From contig NZ_PPXC01000010.1 in the NCBI RefSeq assembly GCF_002909445.1, forward strand, positions 83,235 through 147,234: a stretch of DNA of 64,000 bases, in the 5' to 3' direction. Of this stretch, positions 52,418-61,211 are shown piece after piece. The position numbers were made by a program, and so were the translations under genes. Below the pieces are notes generated by a model. It searched no databases. It was not told where the DNA came from and saw only the letters and a program-made list of their open reading frames with translations. Each line of letters starts with the position of its first letter. Position 1 is the first letter of the stretch. Source of the stretch: Arthrobacter glacialis (GTDB lineage: Bacteria; Actinomycetota; Actinomycetes; Actinomycetales; Micrococcaceae).

Positions 52418-52816
52418 TTAGGCCACCGTGACGAGCGGATCGCTGGGAGGCGATGTGACGCCGTCGGAGGACTCCACTGGCAGGCCGTTCCTGGCCCAGT
52501 ATTCAAGGCCGCCCAACATTTCCTTGACCGGATAGCCCAGCTCGGCGAAGGCGAGGGCGGCAAAGGTGCTGCCGTTGCAGCCCGGCCCCCACGAATACAC
52601 CACTACCGGTGTCCCGGCGGGGATGAACACGGCCGCCTGGGCCGGGATGAGCGCCGTGGGCAGGTGCAGGGCTCCCGGGATGTGCCCGTGCTCCCAGGAG
52701 GCGTGGCGGCGGGTGTCCACCAGCACAAACTCCCCCGACGCGAGACTCCCGTGGACGTCCATCACGTCAATCTCAAAATCCAATTTGTTCCGAAAATACT
52801 CGGTGGCTGCGCTCAT
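52418..52816 (-). CDS. rhodanese-domain protein
   Basis: A 132-residue single rhodanese domain. The active-site loop is YSWGPGCNGST with a Cys in the right place; LVDTRRHASWEHGHIPGALH is the typical CH2A-like segment. Such proteins move sulfane sulfur to thiols or cyanide. I chose the ATG at 52816, preceded by a CTGGAAG ribosome binding site, over the one at 52840. The gene is bracketed by two copies of the same palindromic element (52342 and 52853). Confidence 0.85.
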   Translation of the reverse strand: MSAATEYFRNKLDFEIDVMDVHGSLASGEFVLVDTRRHASWEHGHIPGALHLPTALIPAQAAVFIPAGTPVVVYSWGPGCNGSTFAALAFAELGYPVKEMLGGLEYWARNGLPVESSDGVTSPPSDPLVTVA

Positions 52817-52852
52817 GCTTCCAGCATAAAGCGGCATCATGACCGCACTTCA

Positions 52853-52921
52853 AACTGACCCGCAGAAAACGCCGAAAACGCCCCAAATTCGCGTTTTTTC
52901 GGCGTTTTCTGCGGGTCAGTT
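52853..52921. repeat. palindromic element with CTGACCCGCAG ends, copy 2
   Basis: Twenty-six-base perfect arms starting AACTGACCCGCAGAAAACGC. It lies 7 bp after the xerD stop and before the rhodanese start, and probably ends the xerD transcript. Confidence 0.88.
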
Positions 52922-52928
52922 GTAAAAG

Positions 52929-53915
52929 TTAGCCGAGGGCCCTTGGATGCGCCGCAGCATAAACTTCACGCAGCGTTTCGGCCGTGACGAGCGTGTACAC
53001 CTGCGTGGTGGTGACCGAGGCGTGGCCCAGCAGTTCCTGCACCACGCGGACATCGGCACCGCCCTCCAGCAGGTGTGTGGCAAAGGAATGGCGCAGCGTG
53101 TGCGGGGAGACGACTGTCTGGACCTGTGCAGCCTCGGCGGCGGCCTTCAGGATTGTCCACACGCTTTGCCGGCTGATCCGGCCACCTCTGGCATTGAGGA
53201 ACAGGGCAGGCGTGCCGGCGCCCTTGGCCACCAAAACGGGGCGCCCGCGCACCAGGTAGGCCTCCAGGGCGCGCAGGGCGTACGAGCCAATGGGCACAAT
53301 GCGTTCCTTGGAGCCCTTGCCGAAGAGCCGCACCAGCGACGGTCCGTCATCGAGACTCTCGGGAAGAACCAGGTCGTCAACGTCAAGCCCCACTGCCTCG
53401 CTGATGCGGGCACCGGTGGAGTACAGGAATTCGAGCATGGCCGCATCCCGCAGGCCGGTGGGGGTGTCCGTGCCGGCCGCTTCCAGGATGCGCGTGACGT
53501 CGTACACGCTGATGGCTTTAGGCAATCGCTGCCCGGCTTGGGGCGGGTGTATGTCTGCTGCGGGATCGGCGTCGCTCATGCCCTCCAAAGCCCAGAACTT
53601 GTGCAGGCCGCGCACAGCCACCACTGTTCTTGCCACCGAGCGCAGGCCCAGGGCTGAGCCGCCGTCGGCCCCGTCAGACAGCCCTTGGGCAAACTCGCTG
53701 ACATGGTGGCGGGTGATGTGGCCCAGTTCGGTGACGTGGGCGGCGGCAAGAAACTCCTCGTAGCGCCGCAAGTCCCTGGCATAGGCCTGCAAGGTATTGG
53801 CCGCCAAGCCACGTTCAACGCCAACGTGGAGCAGATAATCTTGAATGCTCCTGGCCAGCACCGAGGAAGTTTCCGGCGAGGTCACCGCTGGCGCTGGGCC
53901 GGGTGTTCTGGCCAT
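52929..53915 (-). CDS. xerD: tyrosine recombinase XerD
   Basis: Resolves chromosome dimers at dif with XerC. The 328 residues have the N-terminal SAM-like core-binding domain (IQDYLLHVGVERGLAANTLQ) and the catalytic domain with Arg in TGARISEAVGLDV, HTLRHSFATHLLEGGADVR (His, Arg) and the Tyr in HASVTTTQVYTLVT. About 25 residues longer than usual at the N-terminus; a later start is possible, which would remove the 34-bp overlap with the NUDIX gene. Its place after pyrG-nudix is the standard actinobacterial order. Confidence 0.93.
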   Translation of the reverse strand: MARTPGPAPAVTSPETSSVLARSIQDYLLHVGVERGLAANTLQAYARDLRRYEEFLAAAHVTELGHITRHHVSEFAQGLSDGADGGSALGLRSVARTVVAVRGLHKFWALEGMSDADPAADIHPPQAGQRLPKAISVYDVTRILEAAGTDTPTGLRDAAMLEFLYSTGARISEAVGLDVDDLVLPESLDDGPSLVRLFGKGSKERIVPIGSYALRALEAYLVRGRPVLVAKGAGTPALFLNARGGRISRQSVWTILKAAAEAAQVQTVVSPHTLRHSFATHLLEGGADVRVVQELLGHASVTTTQVYTLVTAETLREVYAAAHPRALG

Positions 53916-54568
53916 GGCGCACCAGCCGGGCGCAAGGAGGCAAAGCCGTCACGTTGCGCCTGAGCTGCCGCCAAAATGCCTACGACGGCGGACGGGTTGT
54001 GTATGCGCCCCTCCAGCACGGCGGTGGCGGCCTCGGCAAGGTCAACCCAGCGGAACTCGATTTCGGCTTCCTCTTCCGTGCGCACGTGGCGGTCGGCCTC
54101 GGGCACCATGGAAAGTCCGCGTGCCAGATAGATTCTGATGGCTTCGCTGGAGGAACCGGGAGAGTTGAAGAAGTCGGTCAGAACATGCCATTGGGCTGCC
54201 ACAAGATCGGCCTCTTCAGCCAATTCGCGGGCGGCACCTACAACATAGTCCTCGCCCTCCACATCCAAAAGGCCGGCCGGGATCTCCCAGAGGACCATCT
54301 GGACGGGATGCCTGTACTGGCTCAGCATCAGGACTTGGTTGTGGTCGTTCAGCACCACAACGGCCACCGCCCCAGGGTGGGCAATGTAGTCACGGGTCAG
54401 CGGCTTGGCACCGGGAGCCAGCGAAAAAGTGTCTGAGACTACGTCCCAGATGCGGCCCTGGTACACCGTCGAGGAGGACTGCAAGGGGCGGTGGCTGAGA
54501 GTGTCAGCCACCGGCTCCCCCGCTGGGTGCATCGTGTCCGTCCAGGACGGTGTACCGGGCGCGGTCAT
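53882..54568 (-). CDS. ADP-ribose pyrophosphatase-type NUDIX hydrolase
   Basis: A 228-residue NUDIX enzyme. The box is degenerate at its first Gly but recognisable: AGLLDVEGEDYVVGAARELA followed by EEADLV. The preceding QYRHPVQMVLWEIPAG is the ADP-ribose pyrophosphatase signature, and FNSPGSSSEAIRIYLA follows. Likely hydrolyses ADP-ribose or a related NDP-sugar. TAATG overlap with pyrG's stop, so coupled to CTP synthase. Confidence 0.9.
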   Translation of the reverse strand: MTAPGTPSWTDTMHPAGEPVADTLSHRPLQSSSTVYQGRIWDVVSDTFSLAPGAKPLTRDYIAHPGAVAVVVLNDHNQVLMLSQYRHPVQMVLWEIPAGLLDVEGEDYVVGAARELAEEADLVAAQWHVLTDFFNSPGSSSEAIRIYLARGLSMVPEADRHVRTEEEAEIEFRWVDLAEAATAVLEGRIHNPSAVVGILAAAQAQRDGFASLRPAGAPWPEHPAQRQR

Positions 54569-56274
54569 TAAACTTCCAACAACTGTGTTGCTTTTTGGCG
54601 TTCCAGGGCTGCAGCCACCAGACCGGCAAAGAGCGGGTGCGGCCGGGTGGGGCGCGAGCTCAATTCCGGGTGTGCCTGGGTGGAAACGTAGTACGGGTGC
54701 ACCTCACGGGGCAGTTCAACAAATTCCACGAGCTTGCCGTCAGGTGATGTTCCGGAGAACACCAAGCCAGCTGCTGCAATCTGCTCGCGGTACTTGTTGT
54801 TGACCTCGTAGCGGTGACGGTGGCGTTCGGAAACGTCCGTGGTGCCGTAGGTCTCCGCAATGACGGAGCCTTCGGTCAGCACTGCGGGGTAGAGGCCCAG
54901 GCGCATGGTGCCGCCCAGATCGCCCTTGCCGCCCACAATGTCCAGCTGCTCTTCCATGGTGGCAATGACGGGGTACGTGGGGTTGTCGTCGAACTCGGAG
55001 GACGATGCGCCTTCCAAGCCAACAATGTTCCGTGCGTACTCAATCACCATGGACTGCAGGCCGAGGCAAAGACCCAGCGTGGGGATCTTGTTTTCGCGGG
55101 CAAACTTCAGCGCGCCAAGCTTGCCTTCCAGGCCACGGATGCCGAAGCCGCCGGGCACGCAGATGGCGTCAACGTCGCCCAGTGCCGTGCGGGCACCGAC
55201 TTCGGTTTCGCAGTCATCGGAGGGGACCCAGCGAATCTTGACCTTGGTGCTGTTGGCGAAACCGCCGGCACGCAGGGCTTCGGTAACGGACAGGTAAGCG
55301 TCCGGCAGGTCAATGTACTTGCCCACCAAGGCGATCACAATGTGGTGAAGGGGGTTGTGGACGGCTTCAAGAAGCTTGTCCCACTTGGTCCAGTCCACGT
55401 CCTTGAACGGCAGGTCCAGGGCACGCACAATGTAGGAATCCAGGCCCTGCGAGTGCAAGGTCTTGGGGATGTCGTAGATGCTGGGGGCGTCCGGGCAGCC
55501 AATGACTGCTTCGACGTCAACATCGCAGGCGCGGCCAATCTTGGTGTGCATTGCCGCGGGCAGGACACGGTCGGAGCGCAGGATGAGGGCGTCGGGCTGG
55601 ATGCCCAGTGAGCGCAACGCTGCAACAGAGTGCTGCGTGGGCTTGGTCTTCAGTTCCTGGGACGGGCCAATGTAGGGCACCAGGGAAACGTGTGCGAAGA
55701 ACACATTGTTGCGGCCAATGTCCTGGCGGACCTGGCGTGCCGACTCCAGGAACGGCTGGGATTCGATGTCGCCAACAGTGCCACCAATTTCGGTGATGAT
55801 GACGTCGGGGGCGTTCTTGCCTTCGGCAGGCAGGCGCATGCGACGCTTGATCTCGTCGGTGATATGCGGGATGACCTGAACAGTGTCACCGAGGTATTCG
55901 CCGCGGCGTTCCTTGGCAATAACTGTTGAGTACACCTGACCTGTGGTGACATTGGCGGAGCCCTCAAGATTTTCATCAAGGAAGCGCTCGTAATGGCCAA
56001 TGTCCAGGTCTGTTTCGGCGCCGTCGTCAGTGACGAAGACTTCACCGTGCTGGAAGGGATTCATTGTGCCAGGATCCACATTGAGATAGGGATCGAGTTT
56101 TTGCATTGTGACCGACAGGCCGCGTGCACGGAGAAGGTGGCCGAGGCTGGAAGCCGTCAGTCCCTTACCGAGCGAGGACGCGACTCCGCCGGTGACGAAG
56201 ATGTGTTTGGTCGTCTTGGACTGACCACTGAACCGGGAATTTGATCGTTGCACCACGGGATTCGAGCCTATCAT
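54568..56274 (-). CDS. pyrG: CTP synthase
   Basis: Converts UTP, ATP and glutamine to CTP. The 568-residue protein has the amidoligase domain ([20 protein letters not shown], then [20 protein letters not shown]) and a C-terminal class I glutaminase with the nucleophile Cys in [16 protein letters not shown] and the His-Glu pair near [12 protein letters not shown]. The first 22 residues are longer than the E. coli enzyme. Coupled to the downstream NUDIX gene. Confidence 0.97.
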   Translation of the reverse strand: MIGSNPVVQRSNSRFSGQSKTTKHIFVTGGVASSLGKGLTASSLGHLLRARGLSVTMQKLDPYLNVDPGTMNPFQHGEVFVTDDGAETDLDIGHYERFLDENLEGSANVTTGQVYSTVIAKERRGEYLGDTVQVIPHITDEIKRRMRLPAEGKNAPDVIITEIGGTVGDIESQPFLESARQVRQDIGRNNVFFAHVSLVPYIGPSQELKTKPTQHSVAALRSLGIQPDALILRSDRVLPAAMHTKIGRACDVDVEAVIGCPDAPSIYDIPKTLHSQGLDSYIVRALDLPFKDVDWTKWDKLLEAVHNPLHHIVIALVGKYIDLPDAYLSVTEALRAGGFANSTKVKIRWVPSDDCETEVGARTALGDVDAICVPGGFGIRGLEGKLGALKFARENKIPTLGLCLGLQSMVIEYARNIVGLEGASSSEFDDNPTYPVIATMEEQLDIVGGKGDLGGTMRLGLYPAVLTEGSVIAETYGTTDVSERHRHRYEVNNKYREQIAAAGLVFSGTSPDGKLVEFVELPREVHPYYVSTQAHPELSSRPTRPHPLFAGLVAAALERQKATQLLEV

Positions 56275-56333
56275 CTAATGAGCCAATAAACGTTCGCGGA
56301 CGGTACTTACATTAAGCATAGGCGCCCCTTGTC

Positions 56334-58061
56334 CTAGGATGCGGGGCGTGCTGCCTGCGCCAACAATTCCTTGGCGTGGGCCTGCGCAGTGGCTGAGTCC
56401 TCCTGCCCTGCAAGCATTCGAGCCAATTCCACAACCCGTTCCTCGTACGTCAAAAGCCGCACATTGCTGGTGGTAATTCCTGTTGAGTTTTTGCTCACAG
56501 AACTCTTGGTGACCAGGATGTGTTGGTCCGCAAATGCCGCAACCTGTGGCAAGTGTGTGACCACCAATACCTGCACATGTTGGGCCAGCATGGCCAGCCT
56601 GCGCCCAATTTCCACCGCAGCCTTGCCGCCTACGCCGGAATCAACCTCGTCAAAAACAAAAGTCGGCACCGGGTCCACGGCTGCCAGCACCACTTCAAGG
56701 GCCAGCATCACGCGGGAGAGCTCACCACCGGAGGCGCCCTTGCCCAGTGGCCGCGGCAGCGCGCCTGCGTGCGGGGCCAGCAGGAAGGCAATATCGTCCT
56801 CGCCGTGGATGCTGCGCTCGGCCGTGGTGATGTCGATGACCAGTTTGGCGTCCGGCATGGCCAGCGCTTTCAGTTCGGCGCTGACAGCCTTGGCCAGCTT
56901 GGCAGCTGCCGAACTGCGCAAGGTGGTGACCTCGGCTGCCAGGACGCCCAACTCAGCCAGTGCGGCCGTCTCCTGCGCCTCGAGGGACTCGATGCGGCCC
57001 GAATCATCGCTGAGATCCGCCAGCCGAACACGTGCAGAGTTGGCCCAGGCAAGGACTTCATCAATGCTCGGGGCGTATTTGCGCACCAACACGGCCAGGG
57101 CTCCCCGCCGGTCCTCCACCTCGGAAAGCCGCCCGGGACCGTCCGAATCCAGGGAGGTGGCGTAGCTGGCCAGGTCCCGGGCGATGTCGGCCAACAGGTA
57201 TCCCACCTCGGAAAGCCGCTTGGCGGTTTGCGTCAGCTCCTCATCGCTGGCGGCAACAGCCTCGACCAAGCGTTTTGCTGTGTCCACCAGGGCCGCCGCG
57301 TCAACGCCATCACCGTAGTCGGCAGCACTCAGCGCCTCATGGGCGCCCAAGGCGGCTTTGCGCAGCTCCTCAACATTTCCCAGCTTCACAGCCTGGGCCT
57401 TGAGGATCTCGTCCTCGGCCGGCAAAGGGTCCACGGCATCGATCTCGGCCAAGGCCGTTGACAACGACTCAGCTTCGCGCAGGCGTTCCCGGCTGGCTGA
57501 GCGCAGCAGCGCCAGCTCGGCCTGCGTTTCACGCCACCGCTCAAAGACCTGCTTGTAGTTGCGCAGTTTGGCAGCAAAACCCTTGTTGGCTTCGGCCGCA
57601 AACTTGTCCAGGGCCACTCGCTGGGCAGAGGGGTTCTTGAGCCGGATCTGGTCCGACTGCCCATGCACGGCAACCAGGGCCTCCCCCAGCTCGTTGAGCA
57701 CACCAATGGGTGCACTGCGCCCGCCAACATGGGCCCGGCTGCGCCCATCGGCACTGACTGTGCGGGCCAGGATCAGTTGCGCACCGCCGTCGAACTCGTC
57801 AATGTCGGCCCCCGCCTCCAGGGCGCGCAGCAGTGCCGGATGGCCCGCAGGCAGAGTCAGGGTCGCTTCAGCGGAGGCTGACTTTGCCCCATTGCGGACG
57901 GCTCCGGCATCTGCCCTGTTGCCCAGTAGAAGTCCGACGGCGGTCACCACCATGGTCTTGCCGGCGCCGGTCTCGCCGCTGACGACGCTCAGGCCTGGGC
58001 CCAGCGGCAGGGTTGATTCGGAAATGACGCCAAGGTCGCGAATGCGAATCTCTTCAATCAC
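56334..58061 (-). CDS. recN: DNA repair protein RecN
   Basis: SMC-like ATPase that acts at double-strand breaks. Walker A GETGAGKTMVVTAVGLLLG is at about residue 30, a coiled-coil region fills 150-350, and the C-terminus has GKGASGGELSRVMLALEVVL with a signature and FVFDEVDSGVGGKAAVEIG as Walker B. 575 residues. It follows nadK with a four-base overlap, as in other actinobacteria. The 59 bp between it and pyrG hold the pyrG leader. Confidence 0.96.
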   Translation of the reverse strand: MIEEIRIRDLGVISESTLPLGPGLSVVSGETGAGKTMVVTAVGLLLGNRADAGAVRNGAKSASAEATLTLPAGHPALLRALEAGADIDEFDGGAQLILARTVSADGRSRAHVGGRSAPIGVLNELGEALVAVHGQSDQIRLKNPSAQRVALDKFAAEANKGFAAKLRNYKQVFERWRETQAELALLRSASRERLREAESLSTALAEIDAVDPLPAEDEILKAQAVKLGNVEELRKAALGAHEALSAADYGDGVDAAALVDTAKRLVEAVAASDEELTQTAKRLSEVGYLLADIARDLASYATSLDSDGPGRLSEVEDRRGALAVLVRKYAPSIDEVLAWANSARVRLADLSDDSGRIESLEAQETAALAELGVLAAEVTTLRSSAAAKLAKAVSAELKALAMPDAKLVIDITTAERSIHGEDDIAFLLAPHAGALPRPLGKGASGGELSRVMLALEVVLAAVDPVPTFVFDEVDSGVGGKAAVEIGRRLAMLAQHVQVLVVTHLPQVAAFADQHILVTKSSVSKNSTGITTSNVRLLTYEERVVELARMLAGQEDSATAQAHAKELLAQAARPAS

Positions 58062-59152
58062 TTGGTCTCCTCTCCGTAGAACCCCTGGGTGCCGGAGTAC
58101 TGGCTTTCCTGGGGTGGAATTCTCAAATCCGGCAGCTGGGGAATGGGCCCCGTGCGTGGGCCTTCCAAGGATGTTTTAGGGCGCAGGGTGTTGATGATGG
58201 GCAGCTGGGTGGTGGTTGGCTGGGACTCCTCGGCCGAAGGGCCGCGCCAGCCTTGCACCGGCAGCTCAAACTTGCGCACCAGGCGTTCGGAGAAGGTGGA
58301 TTGCTGTGTCCTGGCCAACTTGACCGGCTTAGACGAGCGGGTGACCTCGATGCGGGCGCCGGGGAGCAGATCCACCGTGCGCCTGCCATCGCACCAAATG
58401 ACGCCGTAGGCGCCGTTGCGGGTCAGCACTTCAACGGCCAAGGTGGAGGTGGGTGCCACCACCAGCGGCTTGGCAAAAAGTGCGTGGGCGCTGATGGGGA
58501 CCATGAGCAGGGCTTCCACCCCGGGCCACACCACGGGGCCGCCGGCAGAAAAGGCGTAGGCCGTGGAACCTGTGGGCGTGGCCATCACCACGCCGTCGCA
58601 GCCAAAGGAGGTCAGCGGCCTGCCATCGACTTCGGTGACGACTTCAATCATGCGTTCGCGGTTGCCCTTTTCCAAGGCAACTTCATTCAGCGCCCAGGTG
58701 TGCGCCACCACTTTGCCGGCGACCTTGACCACCACGTCAAGGCACATACGTTCCTCGACGGTGTACTTGCGCTGCACCACTGCCGCAACAGTTTGGATGA
58801 GCTCCTCGCGCTCGCTCTCGGCCAAAAAGCCCACATGGCCCAGGTTGACGCCGAGCAGGGGCAGGTCAAAGTCGCGCACAATTTCTGCGGCCCGCAGAAT
58901 GGTGCCGTCGCCGCCCAGGACCATGACCAGTTCAATGTCGGCCAAGGTGACATCCCTGTCAAGGATCTCCATTTTGACCCCGGAAACCCCCAGGTAGCCT
59001 GTCATGTCTGCCAGTTCGTCGGCGTACATGACGGGAACAATACTGTTTGCATGAAGTTCCACGCACGCCTCGAGGGCTGCCAGCATCGACTCTTCACGGC
59101 CGGTATGGGCCAGAATCAAGACGCGCCGTGTCATGTGCTGTTTCCTCATCAC
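58058..59152 (-). CDS. nadK: NAD kinase
   Basis: Phosphorylates NAD to NADP. The 364-residue protein has the GGDGTIL ATP-binding motif in MVLGGDGTILRAAEIV near residue 78 and the NE/D-rich site GSTAYAFSAGGPVVWP near 196. The C-terminal 60 residues are a low-complexity tail (PTTTQLPIINTLRPKTS). RecN overlaps its stop. It is preceded by tlyA with only 27 bp between. Confidence 0.95.
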   Translation of the reverse strand: MMRKQHMTRRVLILAHTGREESMLAALEACVELHANSIVPVMYADELADMTGYLGVSGVKMEILDRDVTLADIELVMVLGGDGTILRAAEIVRDFDLPLLGVNLGHVGFLAESEREELIQTVAAVVQRKYTVEERMCLDVVVKVAGKVVAHTWALNEVALEKGNRERMIEVVTEVDGRPLTSFGCDGVVMATPTGSTAYAFSAGGPVVWPGVEALLMVPISAHALFAKPLVVAPTSTLAVEVLTRNGAYGVIWCDGRRTVDLLPGARIEVTRSSKPVKLARTQQSTFSERLVRKFELPVQGWRGPSAEESQPTTTQLPIINTLRPKTSLEGPRTGPIPQLPDLRIPPQESQYSGTQGFYGEETK

Positions 59153-59179
59153 GTTGTAGCAGGAGAACTTATTACTGGA

Positions 59180-60010
59180 CTACTTGCTGCCAGCCCCTTG
59201 CACAGCAGGCCACAGCTGGGCCAGCAATGTCTGAACTGCCAGCTCTTGTTCTTCGATCTTAGGCGCAGGCCCTGACACTTCACGGCTAGCCAGCAGAAAA
59301 TACTCAACATTTCCCTCTTGGCCGGGCAGGGAACTGGTGCCAATGCCGTGCAGGCGCAAGCCATTGGCGACGGCGGACTGGGCAACCAGGGCCACTGCCC
59401 GGCGTCGTTCATTCTCACTGCTGACAACTCCCGTGCGGGCCAGGCGGTCCTTGCCCACCTCAAACTGGGGCTTGACCATGAGCAGCAGCTCACCGCCCTC
59501 CTTGGTGGCCAAGGTCAAGGGGCCCATGACCTTGGTCAGGGAGATGAAGGACAGGTCACAAACTGTGAGGTCTGCTGCACCGCCCATGTCCTCGGGGTGC
59601 ATGTAGCGAATGTTGAGGCCCTCGTAGACTTCCACACGAGGATCGTTGCGCAGGGACTCAACGAGCTGTCCGTGCCCCACATCCACGGCGGCGACCTTGG
59701 CCGCACCGTTGCGCAGCAAAACGTCAGTGAAGCCACCTGTTGAGGCGCCTGCGTCAAAGCAGCGCTTGCCGGCAATGCTGACCTGCGGGAAATGCGCCAG
59801 GGCACCAGCCAGTTTGTGGCCGGCGCGGGAGACGTAGTCCTCTTCAGTCCCCGGGGCCAGCTCCAGCTGCGTCAGCTCCGTGACAGAATGCGCGGCCTTG
59901 GCTGAGGTGATGCCATCAACGCTGACCCGGCCAGCCTTGATGAACGTGGCGGCCATGGTCCGTGACTGGGCAAGGCCGCGGTTGACCAGTTCTTGGTCCA
60001 AACGGGTCAT
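59180..60010 (-). CDS. tlyA: TlyA-family rRNA 2'-O-methyltransferase
   Basis: Methylates cytidines in 16S and 23S rRNA in homologues (capreomycin sensitivity locus). The 276-residue protein begins with an S4 domain (LDQELVNRGLAQSRTMAATF) and continues with an RrmJ/FtsJ methyltransferase domain, CFDAGASTGGFTDVLLRNGA near residue 84 being the SAM motif, then DLTVCDLSFISL and LLMVKPQFEVG. Overlaps the 63-aa gene before it by four bases. Confidence 0.93.
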   Translation of the reverse strand: MTRLDQELVNRGLAQSRTMAATFIKAGRVSVDGITSAKAAHSVTELTQLELAPGTEEDYVSRAGHKLAGALAHFPQVSIAGKRCFDAGASTGGFTDVLLRNGAAKVAAVDVGHGQLVESLRNDPRVEVYEGLNIRYMHPEDMGGAADLTVCDLSFISLTKVMGPLTLATKEGGELLLMVKPQFEVGKDRLARTGVVSSENERRRAVALVAQSAVANGLRLHGIGTSSLPGQEGNVEYFLLASREVSGPAPKIEEQELAVQTLLAQLWPAVQGAGSK

Positions 60011-60198
60011 GGGGATACTCCTTTGAGTGCAGCGGAGGGGTCGGCGTTGAGTTCAATTTCCAGCCCCACTAAGACGGTGGCGTACAGCTCTTTGTGGTCC
60101 CCCACCGGGAGCTGGCCAGCCTGAGCGGCCAGCTCGACCAGCGCGTCAACGCCGGGATCGCCGGTGGGCTCGGACGCTGCGATTATTACTTCGTTCAT
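60007..60198 (-). CDS. small conserved-context protein of 63 residues
   Basis: MNEVIIAASEPTGDPGVDAL begins a 63-residue acidic, helix-rich protein without a known motif. Its ATG overlaps the HAD phosphatase stop (ATGA) and its stop overlaps the tlyA start, so it is translated as part of the operon. A small gene is also found at this point between the HAD gene and tlyA in other actinobacteria (from memory). Function unknown. Confidence 0.75.
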   Translation of the reverse strand: MNEVIIAASEPTGDPGVDALVELAAQAGQLPVGDHKELYATVLVGLEIELNADPSAALKGVSP

Positions 60199-61211
60199 GG
60201 GAGGGTGCTGTGCCAAGTGATGACTGGTGTGGTTGCCGCATCCGCCTGGGGCACTGCAGCCCACCACGCGGCACACGCGGCCCGCCACGCATCTGGATCG
60301 TCGGTGGTGCCGGCAATGTGAACCGTGTCCACGGACTCGCCGTCACTGCCACGCGTTACGGTCGCGGCAGCGGCACCACAGGTGACTGTTGCGCCGTCGA
60401 ACTCAATGGCCGGGTAGGCGCTGTACAGCTCCTTCAGCGTGGGGATGATGAACGTGGGCCGCTCAGCTGTGCAGGCGCGCAGCGCAGCCTCGCCCGAATC
60501 CACACCCGTCAGGACCAGGGCCGTGGCCATTCCGGCGTTGTTGCCGCCCAGAATGTCGGTGTCCAGCCGGTCACCCACCACCAGGGGCGCCTTGGCACCC
60601 AAACGATTGGCGGCTGTGTGGAAGAGTGGCGCTTCAGGTTTTCCTGCCACCAAGGGGTCGTGGCCGACGGCGGCACGCACCGCTGCGACCAAGGTCCCGT
60701 TGCCGGGGGCGATCCCCCGATCCCGGGGAATGGTCATGTCCGTGTTGGTGGCGATCCATACCGCACCAGCATTGATGGCGTAGGTGGCCTCGGCCAGATC
60801 AGCCCAGCCAAGTCCCGGGTCAAAGCCCTGGATGACTACCTGCGGTGAGTCGGCAGCGCCTGCAACGATCTCCATGCCAAAGGCCTGAACTTCCTGAGCC
60901 AAGGCCTCGCTGCCGGTGACCAGAACCTTCGTTCCGGCCGGAAACTTTTGGGCCAGGAGGGCAGCGCCAGCCTGTGCAGAGCTGACCACTTGATCGTCGT
61001 CGGCAGGGGCGCCAAGCTCGCGCAAATGGGCAGCGACCTGCGCTGGCGTACGTGAGGCATTATTCGTCACGTACGCCAGCTTTACGTTGAGCGAGGCAAG
61101 GCCGCTCAACGCGTCAATGGCGCCGGGAATGGCGGCCGGACCGGCGTAAACCACGCCGTCCAGATCCGCCAAAACCGCGTCATAGTCAGTGAGCAAATTC
61201 TTAGCTGTCAC
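60195..61211 (-). CDS. HAD-IIA (NagD-like) sugar/phosphoglycolate phosphatase
   Basis: A 338-residue HAD hydrolase. The nucleophile Asp is in AVLADLDGVVYAGPAAIPGA near residue 15; motif II is in LAYVTNNASRTPAQVAAHL, and the Lys in VAGKPEAPLFHTAANRLG with GDRLDTDILGGNNAGM closes the active site. The C2-type cap fits 4-nitrophenylphosphatase-like enzymes. A roughly 70-residue extra C-terminal domain (from about residue 265) is found in actinobacterial homologues beside tlyA. Overlaps the RG-rich protein gene by 11 bp. Confidence 0.88.
   Translation of the reverse strand: MTAKNLLTDYDAVLADLDGVVYAGPAAIPGAIDALSGLASLNVKLAYVTNNASRTPAQVAAHLRELGAPADDDQVVSSAQAGAALLAQKFPAGTKVLVTGSEALAQEVQAFGMEIVAGAADSPQVVIQGFDPGLGWADLAEATYAINAGAVWIATNTDMTIPRDRGIAPGNGTLVAAVRAAVGHDPLVAGKPEAPLFHTAANRLGAKAPLVVGDRLDTDILGGNNAGMATALVLTGVDSGEAALRACTAERPTFIIPTLKELYSAYPAIEFDGATVTCGAAAATVTRGSDGESVDTVHIAGTTDDPDAWRAACAAWWAAVPQADAATTPVITWHSTLP

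Noticed and set aside
52929-53915. XerD as a phage or island integrase
   Set aside because: Its position next to the NUDIX gene and pyrG, and its sequence, fit the housekeeping dimer-resolution recombinase; no attachment sites or phage genes are nearby.
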